Assembly (NCBI GenBank): GCA_018241995.1
Contig: JAFECT010000003.1
Coordinates: 620,001-684,000, forward strand
Source of the DNA: Pseudomonadota bacterium
Lineage (GTDB): Bacteria > Pseudomonadota > Alphaproteobacteria > Caulobacterales > Caulobacteraceae
Reading direction: 5' to 3'
Length of the DNA stretch: 64,000 nucleotides
In this document: positions 53,242 through 62,628 of the stretch, piece after piece
Position numbering within the stretch: position 1 is the stretch's first letter
Layout: every line of letters begins with the position of its first letter
The notes under the pieces: model-generated
The model's input: the letters and a program-made list of their open reading frames with translations, nothing else
What the model was told of the DNA's origin: nothing
Database searches by the model: none
Translations under genes and position numbers: made by a program

Positions 53242-54669
53242 CTACTTGCCGCCCGCGTAGACCTTGACGATGCGATAGAGGAAGTCGCGGCCGTCCATCA
53301 GGGTCTTGATGCGGATGCGCTCGTTCAGGCCGTGCACGCCGTTGGGCTCAGGCCCCGAGAACATGCCCGAGAGGCCGTAGGTGGGGATACCGGCGGCGGT
53401 CAGGTAGCGGCCGTCGGTGGCCCCGGTCGACTGGGTCGGCAGGATCGGCGTGCCCGGCCACATCTCGCCGGCGACCTGTTTGATCGGGCCCATGATCTCG
53501 GGCGTCAGCGGCGGCGGCGGGCCCGCTGGGCTGGGGGTTCCCAGCGCCGTCACCGAGACCTTCGGGTCGCCCGCGGCCTGGACCAGGGCCTGGCGCACGC
53601 TCTCCACCGACTCGCCGGGGAAGATGCGGCAGTTCACGATGGCGCTGGCCCGCTGGGGCAGGGCGTTGTCGGCGTGGCCGCCGTTGATCATCGTCGCCAC
53701 GCAGGTGGTGCGCAGGGACGAATGCCAACCGGCGTCGCGTGAGACGATGGCGTCGGCGTGCGCGTCGGTCGGGTCCTTCAGCAAGGCGTTGATGGCGTCG
53801 CCGATCTCGCCGGGCCTCTGCTTGGCGATCTCGGTGAAATAGCCGCGCGTGGCGTCGTTGAATCGGACCGGGAACTCGTAGTCCATCAGCCGCGTCAGGG
53901 CGCCGGACAGGTGATAGATCGCGTTGTCCTTGATCGGGCGCGAAGAGTGGCCGCCGGGGTTGGTCGATTCGAAGCGGTAGTCCTGCGGCACCTTTTCGCC
54001 GGCCTGGACCTCCAGATAGAGACGCTTGCCCTGGGCGTCGAGGCGGCCGCCGGCGCCTTCATTGAGCGCGAAGGCGGCGTCAATCTCGGCGCGGCGGTTG
54101 TGGGCCAGCCAGTCGGCGCCGTTGAAGGCGGCCAGGGTCTCTTCCCCGCAGGTCAGGGCCAGCTTGATGTCGCGCTTGGGGCGATAGCCTTCCTGGCGAT
54201 AGCGGATCAGGCTGTCGACGAAGACCGAGGCCATGGCCTTATCGTCCGCGGCGCCGCGCGCGTAGTAGTAGCCGTCCTCCTCGACCATGGTGAAGGGATC
54301 GCGAGTCCAGTCCTCGCGCTTGGCCTCGACCACGTCGATGTGGGCGAGTAGCAGGATCGCCTTGGCCTTGGGGTCGGAGCCGTGCAGCACCGCCACCAGC
54401 CCGCCTTCCTTGGGATGATCGGCCGTGGAGAAGACGTCGATATCCTTGTCCGGATAACCCGCCGCTTTCAGGCGCGCGGCCATGCGCTCGGCGGCCAGGG
54501 TGCAGCTGCCTGCCGAGAGCGAGGTGTTGGTCTCCACCAGCTCCTTGTAGAGGCCGCGGAAGGCGACCTGGTCGGGCCGCAGCGTCGGAGCCTCGACCGC
54601 GCCTGCGGACGATGCGGCGGCGCAGATCGCCGAAAGGCACGCGCTCGCGAGCGCCAGATGCAGCTTCAT
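53242..54669 (-). CDS. Secreted M20 family metallopeptidase
   Basis: A 475-residue zinc peptidase of the M20/ArgE/DapE/CPG2 group, with a signal peptide (MKLHLALASACLSAICAAAS). Metal ligands are visible in LLLAHIDVVEA (His, Asp), YARGAADDKAMA (bridging Asp), LTCGEET (catalytic and ligand Glu) and NEGAGG. The dimerisation domain starts near NPGGHSSRP. It probably trims dipeptides or N-acyl amino acids in the periplasm. GGGGGAG precedes the ATG. It is downstream of a TonB receptor on the same strand but separated by a terminator. Confidence 0.92.
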   Translation of the reverse strand: MKLHLALASACLSAICAAASSAGAVEAPTLRPDQVAFRGLYKELVETNTSLSAGSCTLAAERMAARLKAAGYPDKDIDVFSTADHPKEGGLVAVLHGSDPKAKAILLLAHIDVVEAKREDWTRDPFTMVEEDGYYYARGAADDKAMASVFVDSLIRYRQEGYRPKRDIKLALTCGEETLAAFNGADWLAHNRRAEIDAAFALNEGAGGRLDAQGKRLYLEVQAGEKVPQDYRFESTNPGGHSSRPIKDNAIYHLSGALTRLMDYEFPVRFNDATRGYFTEIAKQRPGEIGDAINALLKDPTDAHADAIVSRDAGWHSSLRTTCVATMINGGHADNALPQRASAIVNCRIFPGESVESVRQALVQAAGDPKVSVTALGTPSPAGPPPPLTPEIMGPIKQVAGEMWPGTPILPTQSTGATDGRYLTAAGIPTYGLSGMFSGPEPNGVHGLNERIRIKTLMDGRDFLYRIVKVYAGGK

Positions 54670-54743
54670 GGAAAACTCCCCCTATCGACCTCGGCGGGCA
54701 ATCGACCCCAGAGCGGAGCCGCGCGCAAGCCCGGATGCCCCGC

Positions 54744-54778
54744 CAAAAGAAAGGGCGGCGAGGTTTCCCCCGCCGCCC
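54744..54778 (-). terminator. Rho-independent terminator after TonB receptor 1
   Basis: Read on the minus strand, GGGCGGCG (54778-54771), a 10-base loop, CGCCGCCC (54760-54753), then TTTCTTTT (54752-54745). It ends the TonB receptor transcript 35 bases after its stop codon. Confidence 0.88.
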
Positions 54779-54812
54779 GGTAGTCCGCGCCCCGAAGGGC
54801 CTATGCTTTCGA

Positions 54813-57800
54813 TCAGAACTTCTTGGTGATGTTCAGCGAGAAGCGACGGCCGAAGAGGTCATAGCCGTTCAGAGCCGCGGTGCCGGCCCGGAAACCGCCG
54901 GACAGGGACGGCGGACGCTCGTCGAACAGGTTCTGAATGCCGGCCACAACGGTCCAGGTGTCGAAGGTCCGACGGATCGAGACGTTGTGGTAGGCGGTCA
55001 TTTCCGTGAAGCGCTTGACCGTAGTCGGCACCGGCACCACCGCGAACGGGCTGTTGCCGACCAGGCTGGCGCAGGGCGCCACCGTGCCGACCGGTTGAGC
55101 GCCGCCGGCCGCCGTCACCTGGCAGGTGGTCGAGTAGCGGGTGCTGGTGCCGTTGATGGCCACCAGGTCCTGGTCCGACCCCTTGCCGATCACCTGCACC
55201 GCCCAGAATCCGGTCCAGGGACCGTGCTCGAAGCGGACGGTGGCGTTGCCGGAGAACTGCGGGCCTTTGAAGTTATAGGTCGTGCCCGCGTAGTTGACCG
55301 CCGGGACGCTGGCGAACAGCTGGGTGCCGTTCTGCAGATCCCAGGTCGTCTGCAGGTCGATCTGCATCCGGCCGAAGTCGAAGTCGTGGCGGTAGCGCGC
55401 GGTCAGGTCGATAGCGCGCTCGACCTGGTTGGCCACGTTCACGTAGCTGTTGTTGACGTTGGTGATCTGCGGAATGTTCGTCCCGCCCGGGCCAAGCGTA
55501 TTGGCCGGAGCGTTGAAGCCGGCGCGCTTGATCAACGCACAGAACGGGTTGGCCGGGAAGGCGGTCGACGTATAGCAGGTGTTGGCGATGTTGGCCGAGC
55601 CGAAGCGGGTCACTTCGTTCGACACCTGCAGGCCGGTGTAGTCGATGGCCACCGACAGGTCGATGAAGCTGGGGGTGAAGACCACGCCCAGGGTGTCGGC
55701 CTTGGAGGTTTCCGCCTTCAGGTGGCCCGCGCCGCCGCCCGTGGTGATCAGGGCGCTAGAGGAGCCGCCGGCGGTGTAGCCGACCGGCACGCCCGCCGCG
55801 GCGCAGTTGGTCTTCAGGGTCTGGTTGGTGCTCTGATCCCACTGGATGCAGGGATCGATGGCGAGCTGGCCCTGGAAGCTGGTCTGGTTGGCCAGGAACA
55901 GCTCGTACAGCGCAGGTGCGCGGAACGAGGTGCCCTTGGTCGCACGAGCGCGCAGCCAGGACGTGATCTGCCAGTCGAGGCCGACCTTGTAGGTCGAGTT
56001 CGAGCCGTAGGAATCGTAGTCGGTGTAGCGACCCGACGCCTGCAGGTTCAGGACCCGCATCAAGGGCGCGCCCTTAACCAGCGGCACGTCCAGTTCGCCG
56101 AAGACTTCCTTCACCGAGTCCGAACCCTTGGTGATCCCGGCCGAGGTCGAGCTCCAGAGGTTGTTGTTGCGGTTGTTGAAGCCCGGCGTGTCGTCGAGCG
56201 AGTTGTGGCGATAGTCGACACCCAGGGCGGCGCCGACCTTGCCGGCGGGCAGGCTGAACAGGTCACCGGTCATGGTGGCCTCGAACTCCTGCTCGTCATA
56301 GGTCGTCTTGCCGGCTTCGTTGCCGAGCAGGAAGGCCTTCTCCGCCGCGCTGAAGTTGCCGGACAGTTCCGCCTTGTTCAGCAGCGGGATGCCGCCGAAG
56401 GGCGAGGCCGCCGTGCCCAGGGTCGTGCAGGGATTGGTCGTCCCCTGCGAGATGTTGATCAGGGCCGCGTTGCAGGCCTGGGCGCCGGTGATGGCGTTGA
56501 CGCGGTCGTTGTAGACGAAGTCGTAGTGGTAGGTGCCGTCCGACCGGCTGGCGCGGCCGTAGATCTCCCAATCCCACCCGCCCAGGATGCCCGTGTCGCC
56601 GAACTTGCCCTTCAGGCTGGCGTAGGCGTTGGCGTAGTTGACCTGCTGCGAGTTATCCGATTTCAGCGGGATGATGGGCAGCAGCGAGCCCAGGCCGGTT
56701 CCGAACGGGTTGTTCGGGTTGGCGGTCGAGAAGCTGGGGAAGAACTGGCGGCTGCCGAACTGATCCGAATCGCGGCGGTTCAGCAGCAGGCCGACGGTCA
56801 GTTCGGTGGTCGGGGTGATGTCGTAGCCGCCGCGGAAGTTCAGCGAATAGAGCTTGGTCGGGCTGACGATCGACGCGCGGTCGACGAACGCGTTGGTTTC
56901 GTGGGCGTAGAGGTAGGTGGTCGGGAAGCCCGCGCGCGCCTGGCGGACCAGGCCGAACGGCGTCGGCGTGCCGCCGAAGTTGCCCCCGGCGTTGTTGGCG
57001 CCGCCGGAGTTCCCCTGAGCGACCGTGGGGATGGTCATGCCCGCATCCGGGTAGATCACGTCGCCGAAGGTCCCGGTGCGGATGACGTTCGAGAAGCCGG
57101 CGCCGCCGTTGAAGCACATGTGCTCCGCGCCGGGCTGACCGTTCGGCTGGGGCGGCAGGTCGAGGCGGGCCATGGTGGTGGGATTGAAGACGTAGTCGGC
57201 CGAGCAGGCCACGTCGGCGCGCTGGCCGCGGCGCAGCACCATCTGGTCGCTGTAGTCGGCCGAGACGTTGAAGAAGCCGCGGTCGTAGACCTTACCCCAG
57301 GCGGCATTGACGTCATACTGGTCGCCCCCGCCATGCTGGGTGACGCGGCCGGAGGCGTTGATGATGCCGCCGTCGATGTTCTTCTTGGTGATGAGGTTCA
57401 CCACGCCGGCCACGGCGTCCGAGCCGTAGATCGAAGAGGCGCCGTCCTTCAGGATCTCCACGCGGTCGATGATCGAGGCGGGGACGACGTTGAGGTCGAA
57501 CGGACCGACGGTGCCGCCGACGCCGGCGGGGCCCATGCGGTGGCCGTCGACCAGGATCAGGGTGCGGTTGGCGCCGAGGCCGCGCAGCGAGATCGTGCTC
57601 ACGCCCGGGCCGCCGGTGATGACGAAGCCGGTCAGCTGGTTGTTGATCTGGAAGGCGCCGGCGACGAGCGAGGAGCTCTGCAGGATTTCCGAGGTGGTGG
57701 CGAGGCCTTCAAGCGTCGCCGTATCCGAGGTGATCACCTGGATCGGGGCCGCCGAATTGAATTCGTTGCGGTGGATGCGCGAGCCGGTGACGACGACTTC

Positions 57801-57932
57801 CGTCACTTCGTTCGACGAAGCGGCCGGGGCAGGCGCGGGCTGCTGGTCCTGCGCGGCTGCGAGAGTCGGCGCCAGCACAGTGAATCCCGCGATCATCGTG
57901 GTCGCGAGCAACGTCTTACGATCAAGTCTCAT
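54813..57932 (-). CDS. TonB-dependent outer-membrane receptor
   Basis: A 1039-residue outer-membrane receptor. The signal peptide ends near PTLAAAQDQ, followed by a TonB-box-like EVTEVVVTGSRI. The plug domain has STISLRGLGANRTLILVDGH and IDRVEILKDGASSIYGSDAV (AGVVNLITKK next). A beta-barrel ends with GYDLFGRRFSLNITKKF, whose terminal Phe is usual for BAM insertion. The ATG at 57932 follows GGGGGAT. Such large receptors in Caulobacteraceae import oligosaccharides, peptides or metal chelates; the substrate is not evident. A terminator follows. Confidence 0.95.
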   Translation of the reverse strand: MRLDRKTLLATTMIAGFTVLAPTLAAAQDQQPAPAPAASSNEVTEVVVTGSRIHRNEFNSAAPIQVITSDTATLEGLATTSEILQSSSLVAGAFQINNQLTGFVITGGPGVSTISLRGLGANRTLILVDGHRMGPAGVGGTVGPFDLNVVPASIIDRVEILKDGASSIYGSDAVAGVVNLITKKNIDGGIINASGRVTQHGGGDQYDVNAAWGKVYDRGFFNVSADYSDQMVLRRGQRADVACSADYVFNPTTMARLDLPPQPNGQPGAEHMCFNGGAGFSNVIRTGTFGDVIYPDAGMTIPTVAQGNSGGANNAGGNFGGTPTPFGLVRQARAGFPTTYLYAHETNAFVDRASIVSPTKLYSLNFRGGYDITPTTELTVGLLLNRRDSDQFGSRQFFPSFSTANPNNPFGTGLGSLLPIIPLKSDNSQQVNYANAYASLKGKFGDTGILGGWDWEIYGRASRSDGTYHYDFVYNDRVNAITGAQACNAALINISQGTTNPCTTLGTAASPFGGIPLLNKAELSGNFSAAEKAFLLGNEAGKTTYDEQEFEATMTGDLFSLPAGKVGAALGVDYRHNSLDDTPGFNNRNNNLWSSTSAGITKGSDSVKEVFGELDVPLVKGAPLMRVLNLQASGRYTDYDSYGSNSTYKVGLDWQITSWLRARATKGTSFRAPALYELFLANQTSFQGQLAIDPCIQWDQSTNQTLKTNCAAAGVPVGYTAGGSSSALITTGGGAGHLKAETSKADTLGVVFTPSFIDLSVAIDYTGLQVSNEVTRFGSANIANTCYTSTAFPANPFCALIKRAGFNAPANTLGPGGTNIPQITNVNNSYVNVANQVERAIDLTARYRHDFDFGRMQIDLQTTWDLQNGTQLFASVPAVNYAGTTYNFKGPQFSGNATVRFEHGPWTGFWAVQVIGKGSDQDLVAINGTSTRYSTTCQVTAAGGAQPVGTVAPCASLVGNSPFAVVPVPTTVKRFTEMTAYHNVSIRRTFDTWTVVAGIQNLFDERPPSLSGGFRAGTAALNGYDLFGRRFSLNITKKF

Positions 57933-58437
57933 AATATCCCCCAAACGACGAACGTGTCGTCGAGCGTTACGGCGACGCGCCGATGGTTTCATATCCCCGT
58001 CATCTGGAGGCGGTTCAATGAGAACTGGGAAAGATTGGGACGTATTTGAATAGTCCGTGCGAAAAATGGCACGACTAAAGCTATTTGATGTTGGATCAAC
58101 ATCGTTGTTCTTAAAGTATACGGATGGTGACGGTTTTTGTCGCGGCGTTGCAGATTGAGTGGCTGTCGACATAGGGCGTCAAAGTTTGTCGCCAAATGAC
58201 AAATAACCTTGTTATAAGTGATTACAAATATATGATGTGACTACACCGTTACATCTGAGTGGAATTTGCATCGGTATTATAAGTGAACATTGACCGATTT
58301 CCTGAGCGGACATAGCAAACTGCACTGTACGGGCCGTGTCGGCGCTCCGCCTATGCCTGAAAGGGCTAGGGAAAGAGAGCTTCGCCGCTCCGTGAATCAA
58401 GGGGCCGCACTGATCGTCGGTGGCCCGCTCAGGAGGA
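57933..58437. promoter_or_regulatory. 505-bp divergent control region between two TonB receptor genes
   Basis: The longest gene-free stretch in the window and clearly richer in A/T (58050-58300). It contains a perfect inverted repeat GATGTTGGATCAACATC (58087-58103) and two direct copies of TTATAAGTGA (58212-58221 and 58277-58286). It must hold both receptor promoters. No protein-like open frame is convincing inside it. Confidence 0.65.
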
Positions 58438-61422
58438 ATGAAGTTGAACAGACACACGGTTCGCGAGCGCCTGTTGGCCTCGACGATGATCGGTGGGGCG
58501 GCGCTCATGGCGCTTTCCGCCGCACCGGCCTTCGCGGCTGACGACCAGCCCGCTCAGGTCAAGGAAGTGGTGATCACCGGTTCGCGCATCCCGCAGCCGG
58601 GCCTCACCTCGACCAGCCCGCTTTCGGTCATCAACGACCAGGAAGTGAAGCTGCAGGGCACGACCAACGCCGAAAGCCTGGTCAACAGCCTGCCCTCGGT
58701 GTTCGCCTCTCAGGGCAACGACGTGTCGAACGGCTCGACCGGCACCGCCACGGTCAACCTGCGCGGCCTGGGCGCCAAGCGCACCCTGGTGCTGGTGGAC
58801 GGCAAGCGCCTGATGCCGGGCGACCCGCAAGGCTCGGGCTCGGCCGGCAACGCCGCCGACCTGAACCAGATCCCCGCCACCCTGATCGACCGCGTCGAAG
58901 TGGTCACCGGCGGCGCGTCGGCCGTGTATGGCTCCGACGCCATCGCCGGCGTGGTCAACTTCATCATGAAGAAGGACTTCGAGGGCCTGCGGATCGACAG
59001 CCAGTACTCGTTCTACCAGCACAACAACGACGACACCTTCTCGCAGGGCATCAACAAGACCCGCGGCTTCAATGCGCCTTCGGGCAATGTGACCGACGGC
59101 GGGGTGTGGGACTTCACTGCGGTGCTGGGCGCCTCTTCGCCGGACGGCAAGGGTAACGTCACGGCCTATGCCGGCTATCGCAACACCCAGGCGGTGACCG
59201 AGAACAAGCGCGACTATTCGAACTGCTCGGTTTCGACGGTCGGCAACGCTGCGCACGTCTGCGCCGGTTCCTCGACCTCGTTCCCCGGCCGGTTCGTCTC
59301 GATCGTGCTGCCGAGCCAGCCCAGCTATACCGTCGACAACGCGGGCAACCTGTCGCCGTTCGGCGCCGCGAACCAGTTCAACTTCGCGCCGTACAACTAC
59401 TTCCAGCGCCCTGACGAGCGCTACACCGCCGGCGCCTTCGCCCACTATCAGGTGAAGCCGTGGATGGATGTCTATTCGTCGATGATGTTCATGGATGACC
59501 ACACGGTGGCCCAGATCGCGCCGTCCGGCGCCTTCTTCGGCACGCCCTTCAAGGTCAACTGCGACAACCCCTTCCTGTCGGCCGCGGAAGTGACGGCGTT
59601 CTGTACCTCGCAGGGCCTGACCACCGCCCAGCAGACCACCCTGTTCATCGGTCGCCGTAACGTCGAAGGCGGCCCGCGTCAGGACGACCTGCGCCACACC
59701 TCCTACCGTCTGACCCTGGGCGCCAAGGGTGACTTCGCCGACGCCTGGACCTACGACATCTACGGCCAGTACGGCACGACCGTGTACGCCGAGAACTATC
59801 TGCACGACCTGTCGATCACCAAGCTCGGCCGCTCGCTGCAGGTGGTGAACGTGGCCGGCACGCCGACCTGTAAGTCGTTCGTGGACGGCACCGACCCGAA
59901 CTGCGTGCCCTACAACGTCTTCCACGCCAACGGCGCGACGCCGGCGGCCAACGCCTACCTCGACACCCCGGGCTTCAAGGAAGGCTCGACCACCGAGCAG
60001 ATCGTCTCGGCTTCGGTGTCCGGCGACCTGGGCAAGTACGGCCTGAAGTCGCCGTGGGCCAAGGACGGCGTCGGCATCGCTCTGGGCGCCGAGTACCGCC
60101 GCGAGGCGCTCGACTACCGCACCGACCAGGAGTTCAGCTCGGGCGACCTGGCCGGCCAGGGCGGCCCGACCCCGTCGGTGCATGGCTCCTTCGACGTGAA
60201 GGAAGTCTTCGGCGAAATCCGCGTGCCGGTCATCCAGGACGCGCCGTTCGCCAAGGACCTGTCGCTGGAAGGCGGCTACCGGACCTCGGACTACTCGTCC
60301 TCGGGCCACGTCAACTCCTACAAGCTGTCGGGCGAGTGGGCTCCGACCGATGACGTGCGCTTCCGCGGCAGCTTCCAGCGCGCGGTCCGCGCCCCCAACA
60401 TCTCCGAGCTGTTCGCCCCGAACGCGCTCGGCCTGTTCGGCGGCCAGGATCCCTGCGCCGGCGCCGCGCCGACCGCCTCGCTCGCGGCCTGTCAGAACAT
60501 GGGCGTCACGGCCGGCCAGTACGGCACGATCATCCAGTGTATCTCGGCCCAGTGCGGCGGCCTGTTCGGCGGCAACCCGAACCTGAAGCCGGAAGAATCC
60601 GACACCCGTTCGTACGGTGTCGTGTTCACCCCGACCTTCTTCAAGGGCTTCAGCTTCACCGTCGACTACTTCGACATCACCGTCGACAAGGTCATCGGCG
60701 CCCTGAACCCGGGTACGGCGCTCGCGCTCTGCGCCGGCGGCAACACCACCTTCTGCGGCTTCGTGCATCGCCAGGCCACGACGGGCATCATCTTCGGCAC
60801 GGGCCCGACGGCGGGCTTCGTGACGGCGACCAACGTCAACGCCGGCAAGCTGCAGACCCGCGGCTGGGACATGGAAGGCAACTACCGCACTCAGCTGGCC
60901 GATTGGGGCATGGGCGACCATGGCTCGATCGCGTTCAACTTCGTCGGCACCAAGACCGACAAGTTCGACGTTCAGCCCCTGCCGGGCGCGGCGATCAAGG
61001 CGTGCGCGGGCAAGTACGGCCCGGGCTGCGGCGGCTCGCCCCTGTTCGGCGCGCCGACCCCGGAATGGCGCCACAAGATCCGCGCCACCTGGAATACGCC
61101 CTGGCACATGTCGCTGTCGGCCGACTGGCGCTACATCGGCTCGGTCGAGGCGGTCACCACCACGGGCGCGCCGCTGGGCGTCAACAACGTCGACCGGTCC
61201 ATCCCGTCCTACAGCTACTTCGACCTGTCGGGCACCTGGACCTTCCGCGACGGCATGCAGCTGCGCGCCGGCGTCAACAACCTGTTCGACAAGGCGCCGC
61301 CGATCGTGGACGGCTCCAACATCGGCCTGTCCTCGCCGCCGTTCGGCAACGGGAACACCTTCCCGCAGACCTACGACGCCCTGGGCCGGACCTTCTTCAT
61401 CGGCATCACCGCCGACTTCTGA
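58438..61422 (+). CDS. TonB-dependent outer-membrane receptor
   Basis: A 994-residue receptor, paralogous to the divergent one. The signal peptide spans about 1-35 (ALMALSAAPAFAADD), then a TonB-box-like VKEVVITGSRIP. The plug has TATVNLRGLGAKRTLVLVDG and IDRVEVVTGGASAVYGSDAI (AGVVNFIMKK next). The barrel ends DALGRTFFIGITADF with terminal Phe. AGGAGG ends one base before ATG 58438, unusually close; TTG 58444, two codons in, has ideal spacing and may be the real start. A terminator follows. Confidence 0.94.
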   Translation: MKLNRHTVRERLLASTMIGGAALMALSAAPAFAADDQPAQVKEVVITGSRIPQPGLTSTSPLSVINDQEVKLQGTTNAESLVNSLPSVFASQGNDVSNGSTGTATVNLRGLGAKRTLVLVDGKRLMPGDPQGSGSAGNAADLNQIPATLIDRVEVVTGGASAVYGSDAIAGVVNFIMKKDFEGLRIDSQYSFYQHNNDDTFSQGINKTRGFNAPSGNVTDGGVWDFTAVLGASSPDGKGNVTAYAGYRNTQAVTENKRDYSNCSVSTVGNAAHVCAGSSTSFPGRFVSIVLPSQPSYTVDNAGNLSPFGAANQFNFAPYNYFQRPDERYTAGAFAHYQVKPWMDVYSSMMFMDDHTVAQIAPSGAFFGTPFKVNCDNPFLSAAEVTAFCTSQGLTTAQQTTLFIGRRNVEGGPRQDDLRHTSYRLTLGAKGDFADAWTYDIYGQYGTTVYAENYLHDLSITKLGRSLQVVNVAGTPTCKSFVDGTDPNCVPYNVFHANGATPAANAYLDTPGFKEGSTTEQIVSASVSGDLGKYGLKSPWAKDGVGIALGAEYRREALDYRTDQEFSSGDLAGQGGPTPSVHGSFDVKEVFGEIRVPVIQDAPFAKDLSLEGGYRTSDYSSSGHVNSYKLSGEWAPTDDVRFRGSFQRAVRAPNISELFAPNALGLFGGQDPCAGAAPTASLAACQNMGVTAGQYGTIIQCISAQCGGLFGGNPNLKPEESDTRSYGVVFTPTFFKGFSFTVDYFDITVDKVIGALNPGTALALCAGGNTTFCGFVHRQATTGIIFGTGPTAGFVTATNVNAGKLQTRGWDMEGNYRTQLADWGMGDHGSIAFNFVGTKTDKFDVQPLPGAAIKACAGKYGPGCGGSPLFGAPTPEWRHKIRATWNTPWHMSLSADWRYIGSVEAVTTTGAPLGVNNVDRSIPSYSYFDLSGTWTFRDGMQLRAGVNNLFDKAPPIVDGSNIGLSSPPFGNGNTFPQTYDALGRTFFIGITADF

Positions 61423-61449
61423 TCGAAAGTCGGATCAAACTCCGCCTAC

Positions 61450-61484
61450 AGCGGCGGCCCGAAAGGGCCGCCGCTTCTTTTTTG
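61450..61484 (+). terminator. Rho-independent terminator after TonB receptor 2
   Basis: A perfect 11-bp stem, AGCGGCGGCCC (61450-61460) and GGGCCGCCGCT (61465-61475), with a GAAA loop, then TCTTTTTT. It lies 27 bases after the receptor stop. Confidence 0.93.
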
Positions 61485-61627
61485 GGTGGCGCGGCGCAGG
61501 CGTCCTGTCGCGCTGTCGCTTGTCGAGTGTGCTCAGGCCTCCGGCGTGGCCGGCCTTATGCTCCTCCCACAACGCAAAAACGCCCGCCGACAAGGGCGGG
61601 CGTCGATGGCGACAGGAGGGGTCAGTC

Positions 61628-62008
61628 TCAGATCAGGACGGGGTTGGCCTGGGCGATGATGCGCTCGACGCGGTCGCGCAATTGCCGGCCGCGCTCGCTC
61701 AGATGCACGAACTTGAGCCGCCGGTCCTCGGTGGAGGTGCGGAACTCGAACAGGGCCTCGTCGGAGGGCAGGGCGCTTTCGTCGCCCTCGCCGGAGAGGA
61801 TGTTCACCACGCGCGCGGTCGTGGCCACCTGCATATCGGCCACGTAGGCGAGCTCGGAGACGTTCAGCCCCTCGTTCTCGCACACATAGAGGAACAGGAT
61901 CATGCCGTGGAACGCACGCGGCGTGTTCAGCGCGCGAAAGGTCTCGAGCGCTTCAAGGACACTGTTACGGCCGCGCTTGCGCGCGCCGGGGGCCTCATTC
62001 GTAGACAT
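61628..62008 (-). CDS. MarR-like winged-helix regulator
   Basis: A 126-residue winged-helix protein. The recognition region is LNVSELAYVADMQVATTARV, followed by a wing-like acidic segment (GEGDESALPSDEALFEFRTS) and the MarR-type VHLSERGRQLRDRVERII. The N-terminal helix includes RAFHGMILFLYVCENEG. It overlaps the 3' end of the small upstream gene by 14 bases, suggesting one transcript. The target and ligand are unknown. It lies convergent to TonB receptor 2. Confidence 0.8.
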   Translation of the reverse strand: MSTNEAPGARKRGRNSVLEALETFRALNTPRAFHGMILFLYVCENEGLNVSELAYVADMQVATTARVVNILSGEGDESALPSDEALFEFRTSTEDRRLKFVHLSERGRQLRDRVERIIAQANPVLI

Positions 62009-62237
62009 TCAGCTTTCCGGAGCGGGCGTGCATGGCGCGGACCGGCCGGGAGCGCTCAATCCTGGGCGCGCGGCGATCCCGCACAGACAGCGAGGCCTCC
62101 GGATATTCGGAGCGCAGCGACGACAGATAAGTCTGCAAGCGCTTCTGGTGCTCAGCGGCCTCCAGGAAATCCGTCGCTTCCACGTCCACGCTGATGGTGA
62201 CGCGTAGCCGGATCGTCGGCATCGAGCTGGTTTCCAC
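61995..62237 (-). CDS. Small hypothetical protein coupled to MarR-like regulator
   Basis: An 80-residue protein starting at GTG 62237, five bases after a strong SD (AGGAGGGG). ATG 62222 is also in frame but has a poorer site. The sequence has a beta-strand-like start (PTIRLRVTISVDVEATDF), a helix (EAAEHQKRLQTYLSSLRSEY) and a basic tail (SVRDRRAPRIERSRPVR). The charged, compact composition could suit a regulator partner. It overlaps the MarR-like gene by 14 bases. No family is recognised. Confidence 0.6.
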   Translation of the reverse strand: METSSMPTIRLRVTISVDVEATDFLEAAEHQKRLQTYLSSLRSEYPEASLSVRDRRAPRIERSRPVRAMHARSGKLNVYE

Positions 62238-62628
62238 AGACCCCTCCTGAAAAGCAGGCAAATAAAACACCGTTTTGCATGGAGAAGTATTCGCAACTCG
62301 GAGAATACCCGCCACGGCCGCACCGACGTCCAAGTGTTAATGCCCGGACTCAGGCGGCAAGGTGATATTACGTGTGGTATCAACTACGCATCAAATTGCT
62401 TTTCCGTAATACTTCACCGTGTGTGACCGGCGCGAATTGTACTGGGGGGTTCGTTGCTATCCAGCAACGTTATGAGTCGCCCAAACTTCGTCTTGACCGC
62501 GCGGAAACCCAGCGGGGAAAAGCAAGCTGGACGGATCGCCACGGTTCGCGCCGATTTGTGGCGAAACCATGCCCGCCGTTCGGCGATCACCGGTTTGTGA
62601 GCCGTTCCGCGACGAGCGGTCGGACTGC
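62238..62628. other. 391-bp intergenic region
   Basis: No convincing gene. Two small inverted repeats are visible: CGTTGCT/AGCAACG with a 4-base loop (62452-62469), and TATTACG/CGTAATA (62366-62372 and 62405-62411). The promoter of the small protein/MarR pair must lie in its left half. The base composition is less GC-rich than the flanking genes. No T-run terminator is seen after the acyl-CoA ligase. Confidence 0.6.

Noticed and set aside
54612..58049. A long plus-strand open frame opposite the first TonB receptor
   Set aside because: Antisense artefact. The minus strand encodes a complete receptor with signal peptide, plug and terminal Phe.
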